From DATDYW01 sp036516995 (GTDB taxonomy: Bacteria; Patescibacteriota; Minisyncoccia; Phycocordibacterales; JAACPR01), in contig DATDYW010000077.1 in the NCBI GenBank assembly GCA_036516995.1, positions 1-14,879 of the forward strand: a stretch of 14,879 bases of DNA. Direction: 5' to 3'. This document shows, piece by piece, positions 1 through 6,900 of the stretch. Positions within the stretch are counted from its first letter, which is position 1. The number at the start of each line of letters is the position of its first letter. The translations under genes and the position numbers were made by a program. A model generated the notes under the pieces. It searched no databases. It was not told the DNA's origin and saw only the letters and a program-made list of their open reading frames with translations.

Positions 1-282
1 CGTCGCCGCGCGCCGGTCGAGGTCGGCGAGGAGGCGGCGCGCGCCCGCGGCGCGGCGGTCGGCCTCGTGCGACGGATCGAGCTCGCGGAGCGCGTTCTCG
101 GCCCAGTCGGCTTCAGCCGGCGCGTCAGTCGGTGCCGCCGCCGCCTCGGGCTCCGGCGCCGCGCGCCTCGGCGCCCACGGGGTGCCCGTCTCGGCGAGGT
201 GCAGCGCCCGAGCCTCCCGTCGCTCCTTGTGGAGCTCGTGGAAGTTTTCCGGAGCGGCGGGCAACTGGTTTGGCTGTTCCAT
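1..282 (-). CDS. Unrecognised hydrophilic protein, C-terminus beyond the window
   Basis: A leftward reading frame opens at an ATG at 282 and stays open for 94 codons to the window edge, so the 3' end is missing. A GGAG Shine-Dalgarno-like sequence lies six bases before the ATG, and the gene starts 13 bases after the transketolase stop, so it is probably co-transcribed and translationally coupled with it. The protein starts MEQPNQLPAAPENFHELHKE and is rich in Ala, Arg, Glu and Pro. It has no membrane segment or signal peptide in the visible part. I do not recognise the family. The usual partner in this position, a transketolase C-terminal subunit, starts very differently, so this is not it. 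Confidence 0.6.
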   Translation of the reverse strand, partial: MEQPNQLPAAPENFHELHKERREARALHLAETGTPWAPRRAAPEPEAAAAPTDAPAEADWAENALRELDPSHEADRRAAGARRLLADLDRRAAT

Positions 283-295
283 TGACGTCTCCAGT

Positions 296-1168
296 TTACT
301 CGAGATCCCCGCAGCGCACCTTGCCCTCGAGCGAGCGCAGCGCCCGGTGCGCCTGGGCGATCTCCTCCTTCGTGGTCGGCGGCTTGCCGTGCCACTCGGG
401 GCGGCGCTCGAACTCTGGCACGCCCTTGCCGGGAATCGTGCGCGCAATAACCACCGAGGGTTTAGCAAACTCTGCCGCCGCTTCACTAAAACCGCGCTCT
501 ATATCTTCAAAATTATGGCCCGCAACCTCGACGACGTGCCAGCCGAACGCGCGCCACTTGTCTACGAGCGGCTCGAGCGGCATCACGTCCTCGGTGTAGC
601 CATCAATCTGAATGAAGTTTCGGTCGACAATCGCCGTGAGGTTCTGCAGCCCCTCCTTGCCCGCCAGCATCACCGCTTCCCAGGTGTTCCCCTCTTCTAG
701 TTCACCGTCGGAGAGGAGCGCGTAGATGGCGCGGCGAGACGCGCGCCCCGTATCAATCCTCTCGGCGAGCGCCATGCCGACTGCCTGCGAGAGCCCGCAG
801 CCGAGGGGCCCCGAGGAGGTCTCGAGCGCGGGCAAGTACTCGCGGTGCGGGTGGCCCTGCAACTTGCTCCCCAGTTTGCGGAGCGTCTTGAGCTCGGAGA
901 CCGGGAAGTAGCCGGCGTGCGCCATTGCGGCGTAGAGCACCGGGCAGATGTGCCCGTTGGAGAGCACGAGGCGGTCTCGCCCTTTCCATTCTGGATTACT
1001 AGGGTCGTGGCGCAGACGGCGGAAATAGAGATATGTAAAAATATCAGCCATACCGAGGGGTCCTGCGGTGTGTCCCGAACCCGCCTCAATGAGCATTTCA
1101 ATTATCGACTCGCGAATTGCGAGCGCTTTTTTCTCTAGGTCGCAAATAATTTCGTCTGTCAGCGCCAT
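296..1168 (-). CDS. Transketolase, N-terminal (thiamine diphosphate-binding) subunit
   Basis: A 290-residue protein matching the N-terminal half of transketolase, which moves two-carbon units between sugar phosphates in the non-oxidative pentose phosphate pathway and needs a C-terminal partner subunit for activity. Visible signatures are GSGHTAGPLGMADIF (residues 30-44), the LSNGH segment (69-73), and the thiamine diphosphate/metal motif SDGELEEGNTWEA (153-165) followed by DRNFIQIDG (182-190). The first Gly of the common GDG triplet is Ser here, which I believe is tolerated in split transketolases. The length is normal for a stand-alone N-terminal subunit. The start at 1168 is supported by an extended -10 box ending eight bases before it. 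The C-terminal subunit is not in this window. Confidence 0.93.
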   Translation of the reverse strand: MALTDEIICDLEKKALAIRESIIEMLIEAGSGHTAGPLGMADIFTYLYFRRLRHDPSNPEWKGRDRLVLSNGHICPVLYAAMAHAGYFPVSELKTLRKLGSKLQGHPHREYLPALETSSGPLGCGLSQAVGMALAERIDTGRASRRAIYALLSDGELEEGNTWEAVMLAGKEGLQNLTAIVDRNFIQIDGYTEDVMPLEPLVDKWRAFGWHVVEVAGHNFEDIERGFSEAAAEFAKPSVVIARTIPGKGVPEFERRPEWHGKPPTTKEEIAQAHRALRSLEGKVRCGDLE

Positions 1169-1176
1169 ATATGGAT

Positions 1177-1185
1177 ATTGTACCA
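1177..1185 (-). promoter_or_regulatory. Extended -10 promoter of the transketolase gene
   Basis: On the minus strand the sequence reads TGGTACAAT, an extended -10 (TGn + TACAAT). Its last base is separated by eight bases from the ATG at 1168, so transcription would begin at or next to the start codon and the mRNA would be leaderless. No convincing -35 is seen. Confidence 0.55.
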
Positions 1186-1196
1186 GCGGGGAGGCG

Positions 1197-1205
1197 TGAT
1201 ACGAT
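1197..1205 (+). promoter_or_regulatory. Possible extended -10 promoter of the small membrane protein gene
   Basis: TGATACGAT on the plus strand fits the TGn + TAnnAT pattern (TACGAT matches four of six consensus bases) and ends nine bases before the ATG at 1215. It is divergent from, and only 11 bases away from, the transketolase -10 box. Confidence 0.4.
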
Positions 1206-1214
1206 TATCCCCGT

Positions 1215-1682
1215 ATGGCAAAAAAGAACCCTGACCTCATGTCTTCCGCTCCAGCCTCCCAGCAGTCCTCTCCTGTCTCCGGGTCTCCGCGACGACGCGG
1301 AGGGCGTGGCAGGTTTATTTTATTTCTAGCGCTCGTTGCGGTGTCCGCCTACGCTTACTACCTCTACCAGCAGAACCTAGACCTTAAAGATCCGGCGCGG
1401 CAAATTGCTCGCGTCGTAGCAGGTGTTAGTAATCACATCATCGTGCCTGAAGGAGAAACGCCTGGTGTCTTTGCTATCGACAAAGAAAAGAACACCGAAC
1501 CGTTCTTCCAGAACGCCGAGACGGGCGACTGGCTGGTGGTCTACCGATCGACGAACCAGGCGCTCATCTGGAGCCCGCGCCGCAACATCCTGGTCAACGC
1601 CGGCGTCCTGGTGGTGAACCCCGAGGAGCAGCAGGTCAGCGAGACCGGAGCCGAGGAGGCCGCGACGGGAACAGAGGAATAG
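1215..1682 (+). CDS. Small single-pass membrane protein of unknown function
   Basis: A 155-residue protein with a Ser/Pro-rich then Arg-rich N-terminus (RRRGGRGR at 26-33), one membrane helix (about 34-51, FILFLALVAVSAYAYYLY), and an extracytoplasmic part of about 100 residues. The positive-inside rule puts the short N-terminus in the cytoplasm. The segment 103-134 (TGDWLVVYRSTNQALIWSPR and following) looks like a compact beta-rich domain; the C-terminus is Glu/Ala-rich and probably disordered. Its architecture resembles small anchored proteins seen often in Parcubacteria, but I cannot assign a function. It is one of only two plus-strand genes in the window and is followed immediately by a strong terminator. 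No Shine-Dalgarno sequence precedes the ATG. Confidence 0.85.
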   Translation: MAKKNPDLMSSAPASQQSSPVSGSPRRRGGRGRFILFLALVAVSAYAYYLYQQNLDLKDPARQIARVVAGVSNHIIVPEGETPGVFAIDKEKNTEPFFQNAETGDWLVVYRSTNQALIWSPRRNILVNAGVLVVNPEEQQVSETGAEEAATGTEE

Positions 1683-1684
1683 CG

Positions 1685-1757
1685 AAGTAAAAATTAAAAA
1701 GTTCGGGCCAAATCGGTCCGAACTTTTTAATTTTTACTTTTTAATTTTTAATTTTTC
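1685..1757. terminator. Bidirectional rho-independent terminator
   Basis: Arms 1685-1709 and 1715-1739 pair over 25 bases with a single G-T wobble and a five-base loop. The stem is A-rich on the left and T-rich on the right and is followed by further T runs (1738-1757). It lies between the convergent small membrane protein gene and rpe, and can end transcription in both directions. Confidence 0.92.
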
Positions 1758-1759
1758 CT

Positions 1760-2437
1760 TCACTCGGTGGCTGCCAGTATCTCCCCCGCCATTGCAATCA
1801 GGTTCTCGGCTTTGAGTATCGCCGAGCCGACGACGAGCTTCGTCGCTCCCGCCGCCGCGATTGCGCCCGCGGTAGCTAGGGAGACGCCGCCGTCGACGGC
1901 GATTGGCAGGCTGGGGTTTGCGGCGCGGACGGTTCGCACGACCCCGAGCGCCCGCTCTTCAAACGGCTGGCCCTGAAAGCCAACCTTCGTTATACCCATA
2001 CACTGGAAACCGGCGAAGGATCCCAGCGCGGGGAGGTAGGCCGATGGGTCGGTTTCAGGCGATGCGGCAAGCCAAATATCTGCGCGGCCATCGGCGGTAA
2101 TTGGCTCAATGTTTTCAGCGTAATCAGGCCCGAGCGTCTCCCAGTGGACGACGACACGGACGAAGCCCGCCTCGACGAACTCGCGGAAACGCGCCCCCGG
2201 ATCAGCAACCATCAGATCCACTTCGAAATCATGATCGTCCCAGCCTGGGAGCCCTTCCTCCTGCGACACGAAGCGGCGCCACTCTCCCCCGTCGCCGGTG
2301 ATTGGCCAAGATCGGCTGCCGACAAACTTTCCGTCGCAGACATCTAGGTGCAGCGTCTCGCTCACGCTTCCCACACGCGTCACGAAGTCTCGCCAGGCGG
2401 CGAATGATTCGGGGATGCAGGCGATCGCTAGTTCCAT
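1760..2437 (-). CDS. rpe: Ribulose-phosphate 3-epimerase family protein, divergent
   Basis: A 225-residue TIM-barrel protein of the Rpe family, which interconverts ribulose 5-phosphate and xylulose 5-phosphate. Recognisable motifs are HLDVCDGKFV (30-39, for the usual H-D-MDG-FVPN), VVVHWE (95-100), ITKVGFQGQPF (149-159, for the usual phosphate-loop V-PGFGGQ-F), AVDGGVS (180-186, with the expected catalytic Asp182) and VVGSAIL near the C-terminus. The second metal-site motif, normally D-HLM, reads EVDLM, so the His ligand is Asp74. The gene begins five bases after the rpiB stop; a GAGGTG sequence 14 bases before the ATG may act as a distant ribosome-binding site. It is the last gene before the terminator at 1685-1757. 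Confidence 0.85.
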   Translation of the reverse strand: MELAIACIPESFAAWRDFVTRVGSVSETLHLDVCDGKFVGSRSWPITGDGGEWRRFVSQEEGLPGWDDHDFEVDLMVADPGARFREFVEAGFVRVVVHWETLGPDYAENIEPITADGRADIWLAASPETDPSAYLPALGSFAGFQCMGITKVGFQGQPFEERALGVVRTVRAANPSLPIAVDGGVSLATAGAIAAAGATKLVVGSAILKAENLIAMAGEILAATE

Positions 2438-2442
2438 CGCGT

Positions 2443-2892
2443 TCAGCCGGTCACCTCGTCAATCTGGGCAATGCGGCGAGCGTGCCGCGCGTCACCCGGA
2501 AAAGGTGCGGCGAGCCAGGCGGAAACGGCAGCCCAGGCTTCTTCCGAAGAAAGAAAGCGAGCGCCGAGCGCAATGGCGTTTGCGTCGTTGTGCTCGCGAG
2601 CCAGTGTTGGAATCTCCGGCCGGCCGCCGTAGTAGACGGCGCAACGAACACCCCGAAAACGATTCGTAACAATCCCCTCACCCTGACCCGAACCGCCAAT
2701 AATTACCGCTCGCTCAACTTCACCACGGGAAAGAAGCTCCGCGGCTGCCGCGCAAAATGCCGGGTAGTCGTCACCCGGGTCAGGCGCGGTGGCACCACAA
2801 TCAACAATATTGTGGCCTTGCGCCACCAGGCGCCCCTTCATCTCCTCCTTCATCGCGAACCCCGCGTGGTCCGCCGCGATAGCGATTTTCAC
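2443..2892 (-). CDS. rpiB: Ribose-5-phosphate isomerase B
   Basis: A 149-residue RpiB/LacAB-family protein that interconverts ribose 5-phosphate and ribulose 5-phosphate. It shows MKIAIAADHAGF (1-12), the phosphate/active-site loop IIGGSGQGEGI (64-74) and HNDANAIALGAR (101-112). The loop has GGSG-GE in place of the CGTG of E. coli RpiB, which is the form seen in mycobacterial enzymes where a Glu (here Glu72) acts as base. I chose the GTG at 2892 rather than the ATG at 2901: it gives the normal family N-terminus, and the ATG overlaps the last bases of a good -10 box (2900-2905), so it would lie upstream of the transcript start. It sits 27 bases after gap and five bases before rpe. Confidence 0.93.
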   Translation of the reverse strand: MKIAIAADHAGFAMKEEMKGRLVAQGHNIVDCGATAPDPGDDYPAFCAAAAELLSRGEVERAVIIGGSGQGEGIVTNRFRGVRCAVYYGGRPEIPTLAREHNDANAIALGARFLSSEEAWAAVSAWLAAPFPGDARHARRIAQIDEVTG

Positions 2893-2899
2893 GCCCAGC

Positions 2900-2908
2900 A
2901 TTCTACCA
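2900..2908 (-). promoter_or_regulatory. Extended -10 promoter of rpiB-rpe
   Basis: TGGTAGAAT on the minus strand, in the gap between gap and rpiB, ends seven bases before the GTG at 2892. It gives rpiB-rpe their own leaderless transcript besides any read-through from gap. Confidence 0.6.
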
Positions 2909-2919
2909 GCAGCGGTGAG

Positions 2920-3945
2920 CTAAAGCTGCCGGCAGGCGATTTTGACGTGGCGCAGGAGGGTAGCGGTGTAGCCGGCCTCGTTGTCGTACCAAGCAAGAAC
3001 TTTCACGAGTGTACCTCCAACAACGCGAGTCATCTCAAGATCAGCAATAGAGGCGAATTTCGAGCCAATGATGTCTCCAGACACGAGAGGCTCCTCGGTG
3101 GCCGAGAAAATTCCCTGCCAGTGTTGCGAAGCGGCGGCGGCCTTGAGCGCGGCGTTAACCTCCTCGGCGGTGGTGGGCCGCTTGGCGACGAAAGTCACGT
3201 CCACAATTGAACCGGTGATGACGGGCACGCGCAGTGAAATGCCGTCGAACTTGCCGGCGAGCTCGGGGTACGCGAGCGTCACGGCAATCGCGGCGCCGGT
3301 GGAAGAGGGCACGACGTTCTGCGCCGCCGCCCTCCCCTCGCGCCAGTCCTTGGCGTTCGGCGCGTCGACGAGCGACTGGCTGGCGGTGTAGGCGTGCACC
3401 GTGTTGAGCAACGCGAGCTCGACGCCGACGGCCTCGTCGAGAATGGCGATGAGCGGCGAGGCGGCGTTGGTGGTGCAGGAGGCGTTGCTGGTCACCGGAC
3501 AATCGGCGATGGCCTCCTCGTTCACGCCAACTAGCGCGGTCGCCGCCTGCGGCGCGCCCTCGGCGTCCTTCGATGGTGCCGTAATCACAACACGCTTGGC
3601 ACCAGCTTTGATGTGCGCCTCGGCCTTCTCGCGGGAGGTGAAGCGGCCGGTCGACTCAATCACCAGGTCTACGCCGAGCTCTCCCCACGGCAGCTTCTCG
3701 GGCTCCTTCTCGGAGAGGTACTTAACCTCGCGGCCGTCGATTCGGAGCACGCCGGCAGCCCTGTCGGCAGAAACCTGGAGGCTACTCTCGCCGTAGGCGC
3801 TGTCGTGGCGCAGGAGGTAGGCGACGTTCTCGATGTCGGCGAGGTCGTTGACCGCGACGACCTCGAGCTCGCCGTCGGCAATTGCATCCTTCAAAAACGC
3901 CCGCCCGATTCGCCCGCAGCCGTTGATCGCAACCTTGGTGGCCAT
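2920..3945 (-). CDS. gap: Glyceraldehyde-3-phosphate dehydrogenase, type I
   Basis: A 341-residue phosphorylating GAPDH that converts glyceraldehyde 3-phosphate, NAD and phosphate to 1,3-bisphosphoglycerate. It has the Rossmann motif INGCGRIGR (7-15), Asp34 at the end of the second strand (typical of NAD preference), the catalytic segment SNASCTTN (153-160) with nucleophile Cys157, His184 in TVHAYT, the phosphate-site segment SSTGAA (214-219) and the C-terminal WYDNEAGY (319-326). Length and motif order are normal. The start at 3945 gives the usual MATKVAINGCGRIGR N-terminus. It has its own promoter 27 bases upstream, immediately after the S74 gene, and leads the gap, rpiB, rpe run. Confidence 0.97.
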   Translation of the reverse strand: MATKVAINGCGRIGRAFLKDAIADGELEVVAVNDLADIENVAYLLRHDSAYGESSLQVSADRAAGVLRIDGREVKYLSEKEPEKLPWGELGVDLVIESTGRFTSREKAEAHIKAGAKRVVITAPSKDAEGAPQAATALVGVNEEAIADCPVTSNASCTTNAASPLIAILDEAVGVELALLNTVHAYTASQSLVDAPNAKDWREGRAAAQNVVPSSTGAAIAVTLAYPELAGKFDGISLRVPVITGSIVDVTFVAKRPTTAEEVNAALKAAAASQHWQGIFSATEEPLVSGDIIGSKFASIADLEMTRVVGGTLVKVLAWYDNEAGYTATLLRHVKIACRQL

Positions 3946-3953
3946 ACGAAAAT

Positions 3954-3965
3954 TTACTCGAGTAA
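3954..3965. promoter_or_regulatory. Perfect 12-bp palindrome in the gap leader, possible operator
   Basis: TTACTCGAGTAA is a perfect palindrome that begins at the expected transcription start of gap, seven to eight bases after the -10 box, and lies nine bases before the ATG. Position and symmetry suit a repressor site, but a 12-bp palindrome could also be chance. Confidence 0.3.
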
Positions 3966-3972
3966 CGGGAAA

Positions 3973-3981
3973 ATTCTAGCA
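3973..3981 (-). promoter_or_regulatory. Extended -10 promoter of gap
   Basis: TGCTAGAAT on the minus strand fits the extended -10 pattern exactly and lies five bases after the stop codon of the S74 gene. Unlike the others in this window it is 27 bases from the start codon, so gap would have a leader of about 20 bases. Confidence 0.6.
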
Positions 3982-3986
3982 CGCGA

Positions 3987-6900
3987 CTACTCGGCGGCAC
4001 CTCCACCCGAAGCCTCGATGCCCGCGGAGCCCCCGCTAGGGTCGTCTCCTGCTCCGTCGCCGGAGGTGCCGCCGGCGTCGGCGGTGCCAGAGGTGCTGCC
4101 CGAGTCCCCTGATGCGCCGCCGCCGGCCTCACCTCCAGCCCCGGAATCCCCGCCACCCGAGGGCGGCGTTGTCCCGTCGCCGCCAGCCGTCGCGGGGGTG
4201 CCGGTCTCTCCGCCGCCCTCGGGTGGCACCGCGCCGCCGCTGCCACTCGCAGGATCGACAACCGGCTCCGGGCTGCTGCTGCCGCCAGAGGTAGTGGACG
4301 CGCCGGCAACTGTACCGGTACTGGTAGCTACCTCCCCGCCGTCGACGGCACCCGTCGTCGCGCCACCGGAGGCCTCTGGAGTCGGCACGGCGTACGTCGT
4401 GGCGCCGGCGCCCTGGAGAATCGTCTTGAACTGCTCCTTGGTGACGCAGGTACCGTCGACGCAGACGTCGCCCTGCACCGTGAGCTTGGAGCCGTCGCCA
4501 GCGAACCAGGCGAGGAGCGTCGCAATCTTCTCCTCGAGCGACACGACCCGCGCTACGACCGCCTTCATCCCCTCCACGACGAGCGCGACGAGCGGCCGCA
4601 CGTTGAGCGAGAGGTACTCGCCGCCGGCGGAGACCGCCTCGGGCACGATGCCGTCAACCTCCTGGGCGATGAAGCCAATTTCGCGCTGCGGGCCGTACTT
4701 CTCCTTGTCTTTCCAGTCGAACGTCACGCCGCGCAGCAGCAGCACCTTCTCGAGCGCCGCCACCGAGGTCACCCCCTCTATGTTCTCCTTGAGGCTCTGA
4801 TCCGAGGGATCGCGGATGAGGTTACCGGCGGCGTCGACGGTGACGTTGGTGGCACCGCCGTAGAGATCCGAGGAAAGGATTGCACCCTGAACAGAGAGTA
4901 CGGAGGTGGGCGTGGTGGTGCCGACGCCAACCTGGCCGCCCGCCATAATCACGAAGTGCGTCGTCGTGGCGGACGGCGTCGAGGAGGCGACGGCGAAGAG
5001 GGTGCTGGCGTAAGCCTGGACACTGCTATTAGCGAGGCCGTGAACTGCGAGCCTAGCGTAGGGCGAAGTGGTACCGATGCCAATATTGCCGGCTACCAGC
5101 GTGCCGGTGGCGGTACCGGCTAAACCGGTGGCGACACCGATCGTGCCCGTGGAAACCCGGGACAGGGTGGTGTCCAGAGTGCCGTAAGAGGTTGTGTTGC
5201 TCGACCAGCCGAGAGGTGTGTCTCTGATGATACCAACTCTCGCACTACCAACGAGCATGGTTGCGCCAAAAAGAGTCGTGTTTCCTAAATAGGCGTTTCC
5301 GTTAGGGGCGCCGATGGTCATAGAGCCGCCAGAGCCGGCGTCAATGGTGGAGGTGTTAAGAAATTTCATTATAGTTATTCCTGATCCTATAGTTAGCCCC
5401 GCTGTTGGAGCGGCAGTACCAATGCCCACGTAACCTGTATTTCTATTGACTACAATACGGGGGGTGCTGGTGCCCACGCTAAACATAGAGGCACCGTCAG
5501 GCGTCGTGGAGCCGACCGAGAGTATGCTCATAGAGGACGTGGCGGTGGTTGAGGTCGCGTAGAAGTACTCCGCGACGACGGGGCCGACGACGGAGAGCTT
5601 GGCGTACGGCGAGGTGGTGCCGACGCCGACGTTGCCGCCATCGACGGCGAGGAACGCCGAGCTCGAAACAGAAAGTGCGGTGGTGGAAGCGTACGGAAAG
5701 GTGGAGGCAGAGGAAGAGGTGGAGGTAATCGCACCGCCGACAAAGAGGCCGGAGGAGATGTAGCCGTCTCCTTGAACAGCCAAGAGCGCGCCAGGCGTGG
5801 TAGTGCCGATGCCAACAGAGCCGGACACCCCCGCAAGTATCGTGTTACCCGAGGTGTAGAAGGTAGTAGAGGTAGCGTTCGTGGAGGTGGAATTCGTCGT
5901 GCTCAAACTGTGGATAGTGGAGGAAGCAAAAACAATAATTCCTCCTGCTCCGTTTGGTTGGATGCTCACGGAGTCAGACGACGTAGCCCATTTGGAGTTG
6001 CTTCCTCCGCCGCAGGCCACAGAGCCTACGAGTCCTGAAGCCACGCTGAGGCAACCGTCGGCTACCGAATCTATTCTTAGTTGCGATGTTGAAGCTACCC
6101 CCGATACAGATATAGCCGTGGTCGAAGCGTACGGCAGCACCGAAGCCGTGGTCGAGGTGGCGACAATGTAGTTGATCGTCGGCGAGGTCGAGGCGGCGAG
6201 CGTGCCGGTGCCGCCGTCGGAGTAGAGCCAGCCCTGACCAAACGAGCTCGCGCCGGTGCCGCCGTAGATCACCGCAATCGAGGACGTCGCCGAGACGAGG
6301 CCGCCGATCGCCTGGAGCGGCCCGGTGAGCGAGCCGATGTAGGCTGAGCCTGAAACGGAAAGTGCCGTTGTTGAAGCGTACGGGAAGGCAGAGGCGGTCG
6401 AGGTGGTGGCGGTAAAGTAGGCGGCGACGGCTTGGCCCGCGACCGAGAGCGCCGCGTAGGGCGAGGCGGTGGCGATGCCGACGTTGCCGGTCGAGTAGTA
6501 GATGTCGGAGCCGGCGGTCGTCCACTGGCTTCCCACGAACGGCGCGCCGTCCTGCATGAACGCGCCGTCGAAGTTGAGGTTGCCCGCGACGGAGAGGCTG
6601 CCGGCCACCGTCGATGTGCCGGTGCCACTGACGACGAGCGCCCCCAGGGTTGATGTGGCGGAGACGGCGAGCGTGGCGAACGACGCATCGCTGCCGCCGC
6701 CGGAGACAGCGGCAGCAACGTCCTCGTCGACGCTCTCGTCGATGTTGGCGCGCGAGTGCTTGAAGGTGTTCGAGGAAGTTTCTCTGATTGGACGGTCGGC
6801 GAGCGCGTCGACCCGCTCCTCGAGGTCTCGCAGGCGGGTCAAAAGGAGGTCAGCGTTGACCGAGGGAAGCGCGACGCGCCCGACGATGACCCGCTCGGCA

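Noticed and set aside
295..304. CTCGAGTAAA (minus strand) shared by the transketolase stop region and the gap leader.
   Set aside because: Only ten bases, one copy within coding sequence, and no palindrome at the transketolase end; treated as coincidence.
460..466. GTTTAGC in the transketolase gene, matching part of the PaaX-unit core.
   Set aside because: Seven bases inside a coding region without the palindromic partner or the TCTATAGA centre; expected by chance.
2893..2901. ATG start of rpiB at 2901.
   Set aside because: This ATG overlaps the 3' end of the -10 box TAGAAT, and the GTG at 2892 gives the usual MKIAI-ADHAG N-terminus.
3613..4800. A 395-codon open frame on the plus strand, Pro/Ser-rich.
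   Set aside because: It crosses the antisense of gap and of the Gly/Ser/Pro tail of the S74 gene; its proline richness simply mirrors the glycine-rich tail codons.
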